A DNA stretch of 64,000 nt from Pseudomonas sp. HS6 (GCF_023375815.1 NZ_CP067412.1:1302001-1366000); one strand, 5' to 3'; shown: positions 27,358 through 37,068, numbered from the stretch's first letter. Notes: a model not told the origin generated them from the sequence alone. A program made the numbers and translations.

Positions 27358-27944
27358 GCGATTCGTTCCAGCTCGACAAGCAGACGGCCGATGCCGCGTA
27401 TGGGAAGTATGTGATCCGGTTGGTGAGTCTTCAGGGCAGCCTCGGGCATGGTCGCGACTTGCGCATCGTCCGGATCCTGAACGATGGTCAGCCCGCCATG
27501 GCGTTTGACTTGCGCCAAACCCCGCGCGCCATCGTGATTGGCCCCGGTCAGCAGCACGGCGGCCAGTGCGGGGCCATAGACGTCGGCGGCGGACTCGAAC
27601 AGAAAATCAATCGAGGGCCGTGAATGATGCAGTCGATCCTCCAGGCTCAACGACAGGCTGCGGTCCTGCTCCACCGACAGGTGATAGCCCGGTGTGGCGA
27701 AATACACGGTGCCGGGCTGAATGTCCTGTTTATCGATGGCTTCGGTGACTGGTAACGCGACCCGCCGGGCAAACACATCGGCGAGCTGGCTGCGCCGCTC
27801 CTCCGGCAGATGCAGGACGATGATGATCGGCAGACCGAACCCCGAGCGCAGCGAACCGAGCATGGTCAGCAAAGCCTCGACCCCACCGGCGGAAGCGCCG
27901 ACCACAATCGCCTCGACCCGAGGCAAATCCGCTGCACTGTTCAT
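27351..27944 (-). CDS. cheB: CheB-type methylesterase domain protein without receiver
   Basis: 197 residues, the catalytic domain only. The catalytic triad is Ser18 (VGASAGG), His45 (VLHLPEE) and Asp138 (LTGANHDGARG). Classical CheB is about 350 residues with an N-terminal receiver, so phosphorylation control is missing here and may be supplied by partner proteins. The start at 27944 overlaps the cheR stop (ATGA). The family removes methyl or amide groups from chemoreceptor glutamates, but no chemoreceptor gene is present nearby. Confidence 0.88.
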   Translation of the reverse strand: MNSAADLPRVEAIVVGASAGGVEALLTMLGSLRSGFGLPIIIVLHLPEERRSQLADVFARRVALPVTEAIDKQDIQPGTVYFATPGYHLSVEQDRSLSLSLEDRLHHSRPSIDFLFESAADVYGPALAAVLLTGANHDGARGLAQVKRHGGLTIVQDPDDAQVATMPEAALKTHQPDHILPIRGIGRLLVELERIAC

Positions 27945-28756
27945 GATTTGCGGTAGATCCGTTCTTGTTTCACCAAGGGCTCGAACTGGTTGGCGTAACC
28001 GGAAAAATCCAGGGTTTCCTTGCTGCCCAGCACCAGAAAGCCACGGTGACACAAGGACTCATGGAACAATCCAAACGCTCGATCCTGTAATTTTTTATTG
28101 AAATAAATCAATACGTTACGACATGAAATTAATTGAGTTTCGGAGAATACGCTATCCGTCGCCAGGCTGTGATCGGCAAACGTCACGTTGTCGCACAGGC
28201 TCTTGTCGAAAATCGCGTAGCCATACGCAGCAGTGTAGTAGTCGGCGAACGAGCGCTGACCGCCGGCCTGCTGATAGTTGGCGGTGTAGGCCCGCACGTT
28301 TTCCATCGAAAAGATCCCCTGCTTGGCCTTGTCCAGCGAGCGCGGGTTGATGTCGGTAGCGTAAATGATCGTACGATCGAGCAGACCTTCTTCGCGCAGC
28401 AGGATCGCCATTGAATAGACCTCCTCACCGGTGCTGCACCCGGCGATCCAGATCTTGATCGACGGATAAGTCTTGAGCAACGGCACCACTTCCTGACGGA
28501 TTGCCAGGAAGTGCGACGGATCACGGAACATCTCGCTGACCGGAATCGTCAGCAATTGCAGCAACTGCATGAACGCCGTCGGGTCGTGCAGGACTTTCTC
28601 CTGCAAAGCCGAGATGGTCGCGCATTCGAACTGGCTCAATGCATGCTGAACCCGGCGCTTGATCGACGCGCCGGAATAGTCACGAAAGTCATAGCTGTAC
28701 TTGAGGTAGATGGCCTCGATCAGCAAGCGCAATTCGATTTCGCTGTTTCGTTCCAC
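27941..28756 (-). CDS. cheR: CheR-type methyltransferase
   Basis: 271 residues if begun at a GTG at 28756 (ERNSEIELRLLIEA); a second GTG at 28774, overlapping the preceding stop by one base, and an ATG at 28801 are alternatives. The N-terminal helical domain has DYSGASIKRRV. The SAM-binding domain has WIAGCSTGEEVYSMA, IYATDINPRSL and ISCRNVLIYF. CheR methylates receptor glutamates with S-adenosylmethionine. It lies between the large hybrid kinase and cheB, suggesting a chemosensory-like adaptation pair serving the kinase rather than a flagellar receptor. Confidence 0.88.
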   Translation of the reverse strand: MERNSEIELRLLIEAIYLKYSYDFRDYSGASIKRRVQHALSQFECATISALQEKVLHDPTAFMQLLQLLTIPVSEMFRDPSHFLAIRQEVVPLLKTYPSIKIWIAGCSTGEEVYSMAILLREEGLLDRTIIYATDINPRSLDKAKQGIFSMENVRAYTANYQQAGGQRSFADYYTAAYGYAIFDKSLCDNVTFADHSLATDSVFSETQLISCRNVLIYFNKKLQDRAFGLFHESLCHRGFLVLGSKETLDFSGYANQFEPLVKQERIYRKS

Positions 28757-28773
28757 GGAATGACTACGTTCCA

Positions 28774-31700
28774 CTAAATGCGTTCCATCTTCGGCAACCA
28801 CACGCGAATCAGCGAGAACAGGCGATCCAGGTCGATGGGCTTGGCCAGGTAATCGTTGGCGCCCGCCTGCAGGCAGCGCTCCTGATCGTCCTTCATGGCC
28901 TTGGCCGTTACCGCGATGATCGGCAGCTTGCGCCAGCGCGGATCCTTGCGGATCTCCATGGTGGCTTCAAAGCCGTCCATTTCCGGCATCATCACGTCCA
29001 TCAGCACCAGGTCGATGTCCTCGACTTCATTCAATTTTTCAATCGCTTCACGACCGTTACGACCGATCACCACGACTGCACCCTTGGTTTCCAACGCGCT
29101 GGTCAGGGCAAAGATGTTACGTACATCGTCGTCCACCAGCAGCACTTTACGACCCTCGAAGACTTTGTCGCGGCTGCGCGCGGTCTTGAGCATCTTCTGC
29201 CGTTCATGGGACAACTGCGATTCGACTTTGTGCAGAAAGAGTGTGACCTCGTCCAGCAGACGCTCTGGCGAGCGGGCGCCCTTGATGATGATCGAACGCG
29301 AATACTTGCGCAGATCGGCCTCTTCATCGCGGGTCAGGTTGCGCCCGGTGTAGACGATGACCGGCGGGAACGAGCAGATGTCTTCGGTAGACATGCGCTT
29401 GAGCAGATCGTTGCCGAGCATGTCCGGCAGTTTCAGGTCGATGACCATGCAATCGAAGATCGTCGTGCGCAGCAGCTCCAGCGCGTCTTGCGCCAGGCCG
29501 ACGGCGGTGATTTCAATGTCATCATCGCCGATCAACCGAGCAATGCTTTCGCGTTGCAGATCATCGTCCTCGACCAGCAGCACGCGTTTGACCTTCTGGG
29601 TGAGCTTGGCTTCAAGGCGCGCGAACACGTCCTTGAGCTCTTCGCGGGTGGTCGGTTTGACCGCATAACCGATGGCCCCCATGTGCATGGCCGCTTCGAC
29701 GCGGTCTTCCACGGAAATCACGTGTACCGGGATGTGCCGGGTTTCGGCATGCTCTTTCAGGCGCTGCAGAACAGTCAGGCCCGAATGATCCGGCAGGCGC
29801 ATGTCCAGCAGGATCGCGTCCGGTACGAACTCTTTCGCCAGGTCATAACCTTCATCTGCGCCGTGGGCCACCAGGCACTGATAGCCCAGTTCGTGGGCCA
29901 GGTCGTAAAGGATGTGAGCAAAATTCGGTTCATCTTCCACCACCAGAATGCAGCGGGTATCGAACGGTGCCTTGTTGCGGTCGTCGTTGAACCGAGGGAT
30001 ATCGACGGACGCCAGCGGCGAAACCGCGACGGCAGGTGTAATGACCGGTGCTGAGGCCGGCGGGCTGAAGGTCAGCGGTGCAACCGGCGTATCACCCGGC
30101 TCGCAGTATTGCTGCGGTAACACCAGCGTAAAGGCACTGCCCTGCCCCGGTGCGCTGCTGACGCTGATCGAACCGCCCAGCAACGTCGCCAGATCCCGGG
30201 AAATCGACAGGCCCAAACCGGTGCCGCCGTATTTGCGGTTGGTGGTGCCGTCGGCCTGACGGAAGGCTTCGAAAATGCTTTCCTGCTGATCCTGCGCAAT
30301 CCCGATCCCCGAATCGCGCACGATAAAGGCAATGCGATCGTCCGGCTGCCCGGCGATGGTCAGGCTGACCGTGCCGTGTTCGGTGAATTTCACGGCGTTG
30401 GACAACAGGTTCTTGATCACTTGCTCCAGACGCTGGCGGTCGGTGAACAGCGTGATCGGGGCATCAGGCTGCAGCTCGACGCTGAACGCCAGTTTCTTGT
30501 CTGCCGCCAGTGGTTCGAATACACCGCGCAGGCCTTCGGCCAGGCGCGCCACGCTGGTGTTTTCCGGAATAACTTCGAGTTTGCCGGCTTCAACCTTGGA
30601 AATGTCGAGAATATCGTTGATCAGGTTGAGCAAATCGTTGCCGGCGGAGTAGATCGATTCGGCAAACTTGACCTGCTCGGCGCTGAGGTTGTCCTGCGGG
30701 TTTTCCGCCAGCAGCTTGGCCAGGATCAGTGAACTGTTCAGCGGTGTGCGCAGTTCGTGGGACATGTTGGCGAGGAATTCGGATTTGTACTTGCTCGAAC
30801 GCTGCAACTCTTCGGCGCGTTCTTCAAGCTGCACCTGGGCCTGATTGAGCTCGGTGTTCTTCTGATCCATGGCGTCGCGCTGCTCGGCCAGGGTCTGGGC
30901 CTGTTCGGCCAGTTGCTCGTTGGTCTGCTCCAGCTCGACTTGCTGGGTTTCCAGATGCGCCTGGGATTCCTTGAGAATCCGCGACTGTTCTTCCAGTTCT
31001 TCGTTGGCGGTTTTCAGCTCTTCCTGCTGCACCTGCAACTCTTCGTTGAGCTGCTGGGTTTCGGCCAGCACTTCCTGCAAACGCTGGCGATAACGCGCCG
31101 CTTCGATGGACGTGCCGATATTGCCGGCAATCAGTTCCAGCAGCGCTACATCGCGGTCAGAGAGCGGACGCAGGAAGCCGAGCTCGATCACGCCGTTGAC
31201 GCGATCGTCATCGCTGGTCGGCACCACCAGCACACTGTGCGGCAGGCCTTCGCCCAGACCGGAACTGACCTTGAAGTAATCCGATGGCACGGAGTCGAGA
31301 CGAATCAGCCGCGCCTGCTGCGAGACCTGGCCGACGATGCCTTCGCCGCTGTAGATCGATTGTTCCTGTTCCTCCTGCTCGCGGGAAAAACCATAGCTCG
31401 CCACACGTTTCAGGCCGCCATGCTCCTCGCGCACATACAGCGCGGCCACGGCGGTGCCAAGGTATTGCGCACAGAATTGCAGAATGTTGCGCCCCAGCAG
31501 ATTGAGCGTCAGTTGCCCCAGCACTTGCTCGGCCAATTGCGTCTGACCGTTGCGCAGCCACGCTTGCTGTTCCAGACGGTCGGCACTGGCCTGTTGTGCG
31601 GCAAGGTTGGCGCTGTAACTGCTGGAGAGATTGACCAGATCACGACGGCCGACGTAGGCCAGCAAACCGCTGATCCCGGCAATGAACAGCAGATACAGGC

Positions 31701-32265
31701 TGATGCTCCAGATCGTGGTCCGCCGCACGTCTTCATTGCGCGTGGTACGCAATGTCTGCTCGGTATCGATCACGTCTTCGAACTGTTTGCGAATCTCGTC
31801 GGTCAGGCGCTTGCCGCGACCTGCCTTGACCGCTGCCTTGTAGTCGCCACTGGCGCGCTGCAGGTCGATCATCGATTGCGCGTAGGTCGCCCACTCGGTT
31901 TGCAAGGCTTGCAAGCGGCGCAAACGGTCAGTCTGCACCGGGTTGTCGGCCGTCAGTTCGAGCAAGGTGTTGAGCGCCACGTTAATGCGCGGCTTGGCCG
32001 TTTCGTAGGGGTCGAGGAAATGCTCGTCACCACTGAGCAGGAAACCGCGCATGCCGGTTTCCAGGTCGACAGTGAGTTTCACTGCCTCATTGGCGTTATT
32101 GATCACCCGGTCGGTGTGCTCCACCCACTGGATCACCGAAAGCAGATAGCTGATCAGGGAAACGAAGAACACCGCGCTGATCGCGCCAACGCCCAAAGGC
32201 AGGCTGATGTTGCGACTCAGTAATTTGCGAAACCGTTGCTCATCAACCGAAGACGGAGAGGACAT
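28774..32265 (-). CDS. Large membrane hybrid kinase: CHASE3-GAF-HisKA-HATPase and three receivers
   Basis: 1163 residues from the ATG at 32265. Two membrane segments (about residues 22-45 and 185-205) flank a CHASE3-type sensor with VDLETGMRGFLLSGDE. A GAF domain spans about residues 255-395 and is followed by a long Gln/Glu-rich coiled coil (about 395-490). HisKA is SHELRTPLN (His503); HATPase_c has NLLSNAVKFTEHG and GTGLGLSIS. Three receivers follow, with acceptor motifs ILLDMRLPDHSG, VIDLKLPDMLG and VLMDVMMPEMDG, each with its conserved Asp. It leads the cheR-cheB-receiver/kinase-receiver operon. The signal sensed is unknown. Confidence 0.92.
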   Translation of the reverse strand: MSSPSSVDEQRFRKLLSRNISLPLGVGAISAVFFVSLISYLLSVIQWVEHTDRVINNANEAVKLTVDLETGMRGFLLSGDEHFLDPYETAKPRINVALNTLLELTADNPVQTDRLRRLQALQTEWATYAQSMIDLQRASGDYKAAVKAGRGKRLTDEIRKQFEDVIDTEQTLRTTRNEDVRRTTIWSISLYLLFIAGISGLLAYVGRRDLVNLSSSYSANLAAQQASADRLEQQAWLRNGQTQLAEQVLGQLTLNLLGRNILQFCAQYLGTAVAALYVREEHGGLKRVASYGFSREQEEQEQSIYSGEGIVGQVSQQARLIRLDSVPSDYFKVSSGLGEGLPHSVLVVPTSDDDRVNGVIELGFLRPLSDRDVALLELIAGNIGTSIEAARYRQRLQEVLAETQQLNEELQVQQEELKTANEELEEQSRILKESQAHLETQQVELEQTNEQLAEQAQTLAEQRDAMDQKNTELNQAQVQLEERAEELQRSSKYKSEFLANMSHELRTPLNSSLILAKLLAENPQDNLSAEQVKFAESIYSAGNDLLNLINDILDISKVEAGKLEVIPENTSVARLAEGLRGVFEPLAADKKLAFSVELQPDAPITLFTDRQRLEQVIKNLLSNAVKFTEHGTVSLTIAGQPDDRIAFIVRDSGIGIAQDQQESIFEAFRQADGTTNRKYGGTGLGLSISRDLATLLGGSISVSSAPGQGSAFTLVLPQQYCEPGDTPVAPLTFSPPASAPVITPAVAVSPLASVDIPRFNDDRNKAPFDTRCILVVEDEPNFAHILYDLAHELGYQCLVAHGADEGYDLAKEFVPDAILLDMRLPDHSGLTVLQRLKEHAETRHIPVHVISVEDRVEAAMHMGAIGYAVKPTTREELKDVFARLEAKLTQKVKRVLLVEDDDLQRESIARLIGDDDIEITAVGLAQDALELLRTTIFDCMVIDLKLPDMLGNDLLKRMSTEDICSFPPVIVYTGRNLTRDEEADLRKYSRSIIIKGARSPERLLDEVTLFLHKVESQLSHERQKMLKTARSRDKVFEGRKVLLVDDDVRNIFALTSALETKGAVVVIGRNGREAIEKLNEVEDIDLVLMDVMMPEMDGFEATMEIRKDPRWRKLPIIAVTAKAMKDDQERCLQAGANDYLAKPIDLDRLFSLIRVWLPKMERI

Positions 32266-32530
32266 GTGGCAGCCTTGTCGAACTGTTGAAAACCAGAGAG
32301 TTTGCCCCAAAACGGCGGCATGGATCCATTTTTCTCACAGTGTTAGCACTGTTTTCCCACATTTGCCTGCGCTGAATCGCAGGCCAACGGTTATCCTTGC
32401 CCGCCCGTTTGCGCCTATTCTTTTTTTGTATCCATTCGGGAACTTGTGGCTATGCGCCACTTACTCATGCAAGAGCCCGGCAATTTTGATCGACCGGCGC
32501 CACCGTCCCCCATTCTTGAGAGCCGCCACT

Positions 32531-32896
32531 ATGTCCAGCACTGCGTCCACCATCCTTGTAGTAGAAGACGACGCCATCGTGCGCATGTTGATCGTCGACG
32601 TGCTGGAGGAGCTGGAGTTCAAGGTTCTGGAAGCGGATGGCAGCGAACAGGCGCTGGAAATTATCAAGGATGTGAATCAGCACATCGACCTGATGATGAC
32701 CGATGTCGGGTTGCCGATCATGGATGGCCGCCAATTGGCCACCGAAGCCCGCACGCTGCGCCCTGCGCTGCCGATTCTGTTTGCCAGCGGTTACGCCGAA
32801 ACAATAGAAGTGCCAGCGGATATGCATGTGATTGGCAAGCCGTTTTCCATTGATCAATTGCGTGACAAAGTAAAAACAGTGCTTGGACAATCTTGA
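32531..32896 (+). CDS. Single-domain response regulator
   Basis: 121 residues, receiver only: VVEDDAIVR, Asp58 in MMTDVGLPIMDG, FASGYAE and GKPFS. The frame is open from 32207, overlapping the divergent kinase gene, but the domain begins at the ATG at 32531. It resembles the receiver at 25721 and the C-terminal receiver of the kinase at 24037. It is divergent from the large hybrid kinase and could be its phosphate sink or a partner. No output domain. Confidence 0.88.
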   Translation: MSSTASTILVVEDDAIVRMLIVDVLEELEFKVLEADGSEQALEIIKDVNQHIDLMMTDVGLPIMDGRQLATEARTLRPALPILFASGYAETIEVPADMHVIGKPFSIDQLRDKVKTVLGQS

Positions 32897-32927
32897 GACC
32901 GAAACTTCCGTTCCAGACAGATACAGC

Positions 32928-32948
32928 GGGCAGGTTTTCAATCTGCCC
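32928..32948 (+). terminator. Weak hairpin after the receiver gene
   Basis: GGGCAG / CTGCCC with a 9-base loop containing TTTT, about 30 bp past the stop codon. No T run follows. It may help separate this gene from the toxin gene at 33099. Confidence 0.35.
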
Positions 32949-33082
32949 TGACCAACTTTGAAACCAACTATAACTACCCACTTTTATTAAAGCGCAACTA
33001 CTCTGCTGCCGCCCCGGTAGCTGTGTGTTTTGGCACGAACAACCTTTACACAATATCGAGGACAACAACCCTGAAAACAACT

Positions 33083-33090
33083 CAAGGACG
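33083..33090 (+). promoter_or_regulatory. Candidate RsmA/RsmE binding site at the toxin ribosome-binding site
   Basis: CAAGGACG matches the CsrA/RsmA consensus CANGGAYG in full and contains the GGA that would serve as ribosome-binding site, 10 bases before the ATG at 33099. An Rsm protein bound here would block translation, which places the toxin under the Gac/Rsm switch. Inferred from the motif. Confidence 0.5.
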
Positions 33091-33098
33091 AATGACTC

Positions 33099-36000
33099 AT
33101 GCAACTTTCGCAGAACGGAGGCCTGCTGGATATCGACAATGCAGCGCTTGACCAACGGTTCATCGCCGACTATCCGAAACTGGATCAGAAAGAGAAAACC
33201 AGTATTGTTTCAGCACTCACCCAGTTAACAGGGAAGCACAAGGACGGCGAGTCTGTTGATCTTGAGCTGGCTACTGTTCCACGCGTCGTCAATTCGACAT
33301 TTGATAATGCTCAGGCATTTGCCCGCATCGCGTTACTGAAAATGCTGGATACCGAGGACTTCATTTTTCTCGCCGAAAAACATTCACTGCCCACGAACTC
33401 CATAGTCTGCGTCGATGAGCAAGCCAGGCTCACCGCACTGGTTAATGGCACCTGGATCGAACTCACCGGCGATGCCGTAATCACCAGCAACCTGCAAGAT
33501 GAACTCTCCATGCTGGGTGAGTGTGCAGGCAAGACCGGCGGCTGTATTTTTTCCTCAACCGTGATTGGCATCAGGCAATGGCTGAGCTTTCATCAATACA
33601 CCGTGCCCACCACCGTTACCCAGACCCGCAACCTGATCGCCTCGCTCGAATTTCAACTACCCGACAGCCCTGTCATGGGGGACTACCTTGAATTGTTGAT
33701 GGCACCGCCCGAGTCAGCTTTTCATCTTTCTGTAACCAATCGTCAAACGATCAAACAGATCGCCAGGGACACGACGCAAGGGAAAAGGAGCCTGTTGCAA
33801 CATCTCGCCACCCCGGGCTTCAGCACCGTGCCGATTGATCAAAAGCGCGAAAAGGCTGGCATTCACCTGGACAACTTTCTGCAGACACCGGACGCATTCG
33901 CACTGGGGCTCTACCTGCATGATCGCCTTGGCTGGCATCTGGACAGCGACCATGCTGAGGTGGCTGCGCGGCAAATCAGATGCCTGGTCGTTACTGCGTT
34001 GATTCTTGATCTTGGATTCGACGTCCAGCGGCATGCGAAAGTCGTCGCCGGTTATCACCTGTATCACCCAGGCAATGCCTCTAAAACGCCACAGCAGATT
34101 GTTGAAGAATTCGAATGGCAACTGACTCGAGAAGCCCAACTGCCTCACCATTTCGCGCCCTTGGCGGCACACCTGCTACTAGCCGGCGCGGCACCGCAAC
34201 TGCTCGTTCAACATACGCCCGCCGAACTGACGATCGGCAAGCCTGGCTGGGTGGTAGTGTCCCAGGCCGTCGGGCTGATAGAACTCACGGCGCCCGGGGC
34301 CTCAAGGCTGATGCCTTACACCCGGATCAAAGCGTTTGCCGACCTTGCACCTACCAGCGCAGCGCAACACACGCTGCAAGGGTTGGCTGCCATTACGCCG
34401 ATCATCGACTGGGCCGTTTTGAACGGTGTCTTGCCGGATGCAGCGAACGACTATGACGCCAACGCATTCAGCATCGCGGCCAGTCGTTTCGACCAATATG
34501 TGGAGGCGTTGAATGAAGTCGAATCCGGCATTTCGATTACCCCGCCTGACCGGCGCAAGTTGGCGTTACACGCATTGGAGCATGTGTTGCCGTCAGGCAG
34601 TTACCTAGAAAAGCGTATTTATAAATATAACTACGTGGACAGTCTGAACGACCAGAACTGGCTTGAAATACTGGCAACACCCTCACTTCCGTCGCTGATC
34701 GATATCGCACTCAACGAATCTGGAGCGTACCAAGTCGTGCGATCCCGAACATTAAAGCTTCGCGTATCTATACTTGATCTTTATCTGTCTGGCGATCTGG
34801 TCATCAATGGAAAATTCACCGATAAATTCAAAGCGACCGAAAAACTTGAGGCTCCGAAAGATGCGCTGACAAATCTATCCAGACTAGAGCCTGCGGATAA
34901 TCTGTTCGACAAAGCGTTCGACACTTACTACCAGACACTGCAAAAGAATCAGGCCACCCTTCTAAAAATGGCCGTGTCCAGTTTGCCTCTCCCGGATATC
35001 AAGCGGCTGGCCAATGGTCTGATCACTCTGTACACGGTGAGAGAAACGGTCAACCCGCTGAACCCGTCCGAAGAAACTCAGCGCCAGCGAAACGAAGCCA
35101 AAGGCCGATACGGCATTATTCTGGGTTGCCAGAATGACAGGGAGTTTCGTTGTTACGAGCTGTTTTACCTGCGCGGTGTGTGTCGAGAGCGACCGGAGCT
35201 GGCCGAGATGTTGCGAACCAGCGGCGTAGCCTTCAGCGAGCCGTCCCTGAGTAGCGAGTTTGCTGAATCGGACTTCCAGCCGAAGAATCAGGCAATGGTC
35301 TGGCCGCTCGACCTCTCGGCATACAAGGAAGGCAGCGAGCCACGGAATCAGGTGAAGTCCACTGTCGTAGTGGAAAAGTTGTGGAATTTTTTCCTTCAAT
35401 CCAATGAAAGCTGGCCCGTTTCCCTGTTCTTTTCCCGTTCGCTCGACGCATTGGCCGAAGGCGTACTGGGCAATCACCCGGTCGCCACACGTCAGGAACT
35501 GTATACCGCGTTCTACGGCCCCACCGAGCTGCAAAAAATCCGCGCTTTCAACGATGTCGTTGATACCACGATCATCAATATGATCGTACCCTTCAAAAAA
35601 TGCATCGAAGATGTTCGGTCTGGTGAGACTGATCGTGTGTCCGAGGGTATCGGGGCCTGCATTCTCGATGGTCTGGCCATATTGGGACTGCTGGTCGGTT
35701 TTGCTTCCACCGTTGCGGGCATTCTCGGCAAAACCGCGTCGTCGACAGCCAAGGTACTGAGTGTCGCCAAAGCGGGGGCGCACCTTGCTGTTTCGATAGT
35801 CAATCCGTTCGATGGCTTGCCTGCGCTGGCCGTACAGAGCGGTCGGCTGGCAAAAAAAGGCGTTCTGCTTCTGAGCAAGCATGGGTTCAACGTCGTGGAA
35901 ACCGCCACTGGCCAACTGCGCAAGCTGACGGGCAGCGCTCAGTCCTATGATCTGATCAAGGCTGCGCAAAAAACCGATCTGTTCCAGGGCCGCTGGAAAG

Positions 36001-36986
36001 CAGCAGGTGATCTGGGTGATCCGGTCAATTTGCTGGCTCTGCAACGCAACAACGACTGGTACGCTTTGAATCTGAGGGTCGGCGGTGCCTGGGGGCCAAA
36101 GCTGAAGAACTTGAAGGTGTCGCCTTTGGCGCCGCTGCGACGTCTTTTCGGTCGCGCCAAGCCCTTCAGTTACACCCAGGCTTATGTGAAGAAAGCACTG
36201 CCGGTAGCCAAGTCGAAACTTGACAATGCAACGTTGATGCTTCTGGAAACTGACAGCGCCGACGTACGAGCCGTCCTCAAGCATGTATTCGGCAATGATT
36301 CCGATGAGGTGCTCAAGCATGTGAAGGACAATCTGCACAAGATGCGCAACGACCTGGACTTCGTGACGCTTGCCAATATGTCCTTCAGAAAAGGTTCAGA
36401 GGCCAACGCGGCGTTACGCCCCGCAGCCTACCGGCGCTGGAAGTCCAGCGTGCTCGACGGTTCGTATCTGAAAAACCCTCCTGAGCATTTTCTGGTCATC
36501 TATCCCGAAGGGCTGGACGATTATTACCGTATGGCGAAATACGACGACGGCCGCATCGGCGACGTACTGATTCACGAAATGGCACACGGCGCACCCGATA
36601 CGCTGGACCTGTATTACGGACAATTGAAACATGCCGACTCAGGACCTGCGGATATGGACGTGGCCGGTCTGCTTGATTTCGCCAAGGATGCCCACAAGGC
36701 CCATCCTAAAAACCTTTCCAATCCACATTACAAGGCTACTTACGACGAGGGTTTCAAGCTGCTGGGGCTCATGCAGAATACGTTGCCGGAACTGGTTAAA
36801 AAACATCCGGCACTCCTCAACGCGGACTCGTACGCAGTGGCGGTATCGATGCTTGATCAGGCACGGACTCACCGGGAGGCCTTCATGCTCAATCTGGCCC
36901 TGATCCAGAACGGCGTTAAGAAAACCACCAAACTTGGCTTCATCGACGGTTCGGTGCGGCTCAAGCTGGCCAGGGCGTCAATCTGA
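33099..36986 (+). CDS. Large toxin-like protein with C-terminal aspzincin-like metalloprotease motif
   Basis: 1295 residues with no signal peptide. The N-terminal two thirds resemble the large Pseudomonas proteins with a dermonecrotic-toxin-type domain (DUF6543-like), a tentative call. A hydrophobic stretch at about residues 853-880 (LDGLAILGLLVGFASTVAGI) could insert into a membrane. The C-terminus has IHEMAHGAPDTLDLYYG: His1159, Glu1160 and His1163 form HExxH, and Asp1170 with the following YYG recalls the aspzincin (M35) third ligand motif GTxDxxYG. LLNADSYAVAVSML later parallels the NADTYALYANAI helix of deuterolysins. A three-part toxin delivering a zinc protease is the best reading. The secretion route is unknown. 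Confidence 0.7.
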   Translation: MQLSQNGGLLDIDNAALDQRFIADYPKLDQKEKTSIVSALTQLTGKHKDGESVDLELATVPRVVNSTFDNAQAFARIALLKMLDTEDFIFLAEKHSLPTNSIVCVDEQARLTALVNGTWIELTGDAVITSNLQDELSMLGECAGKTGGCIFSSTVIGIRQWLSFHQYTVPTTVTQTRNLIASLEFQLPDSPVMGDYLELLMAPPESAFHLSVTNRQTIKQIARDTTQGKRSLLQHLATPGFSTVPIDQKREKAGIHLDNFLQTPDAFALGLYLHDRLGWHLDSDHAEVAARQIRCLVVTALILDLGFDVQRHAKVVAGYHLYHPGNASKTPQQIVEEFEWQLTREAQLPHHFAPLAAHLLLAGAAPQLLVQHTPAELTIGKPGWVVVSQAVGLIELTAPGASRLMPYTRIKAFADLAPTSAAQHTLQGLAAITPIIDWAVLNGVLPDAANDYDANAFSIAASRFDQYVEALNEVESGISITPPDRRKLALHALEHVLPSGSYLEKRIYKYNYVDSLNDQNWLEILATPSLPSLIDIALNESGAYQVVRSRTLKLRVSILDLYLSGDLVINGKFTDKFKATEKLEAPKDALTNLSRLEPADNLFDKAFDTYYQTLQKNQATLLKMAVSSLPLPDIKRLANGLITLYTVRETVNPLNPSEETQRQRNEAKGRYGIILGCQNDREFRCYELFYLRGVCRERPELAEMLRTSGVAFSEPSLSSEFAESDFQPKNQAMVWPLDLSAYKEGSEPRNQVKSTVVVEKLWNFFLQSNESWPVSLFFSRSLDALAEGVLGNHPVATRQELYTAFYGPTELQKIRAFNDVVDTTIINMIVPFKKCIEDVRSGETDRVSEGIGACILDGLAILGLLVGFASTVAGILGKTASSTAKVLSVAKAGAHLAVSIVNPFDGLPALAVQSGRLAKKGVLLLSKHGFNVVETATGQLRKLTGSAQSYDLIKAAQKTDLFQGRWKAAGDLGDPVNLLALQRNNDWYALNLRVGGAWGPKLKNLKVSPLAPLRRLFGRAKPFSYTQAYVKKALPVAKSKLDNATLMLLETDSADVRAVLKHVFGNDSDEVLKHVKDNLHKMRNDLDFVTLANMSFRKGSEANAALRPAAYRRWKSSVLDGSYLKNPPEHFLVIYPEGLDDYYRMAKYDDGRIGDVLIHEMAHGAPDTLDLYYGQLKHADSGPADMDVAGLLDFAKDAHKAHPKNLSNPHYKATYDEGFKLLGLMQNTLPELVKKHPALLNADSYAVAVSMLDQARTHREAFMLNLALIQNGVKKTTKLGFIDGSVRLKLARASI

Positions 36987-37003
36987 TAAAAAGCGGATCG
37001 GCC

Positions 37004-37041
37004 GGCGCGCGCATTGTGTTCTAATTCGCGCGCCTTTTTTT
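37004..37041 (+). terminator. Rho-independent terminator after the toxin gene
   Basis: GGCGCGCG / CGCGCGCC stem with a 15-base loop and seven T residues, 17 bp past the toxin stop. The glycosyltransferase that follows is therefore probably transcribed separately. Confidence 0.8.
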
Positions 37042-37068
37042 GCCCATTCGTTTCAGGAACCTTGCCTC

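Noticed and set aside
30757..32223. Open frame of 488 codons antisense to the large hybrid kinase
   Set aside because: Low-complexity Leu/Gln composition mirrors the coiled-coil coding strand; no ribosome-binding site or family.
32440..32475. GAACTT element resembling an AlgU promoter before the receiver gene
   Set aside because: The expected TCTGA box is not found at 16-17 bp spacing.
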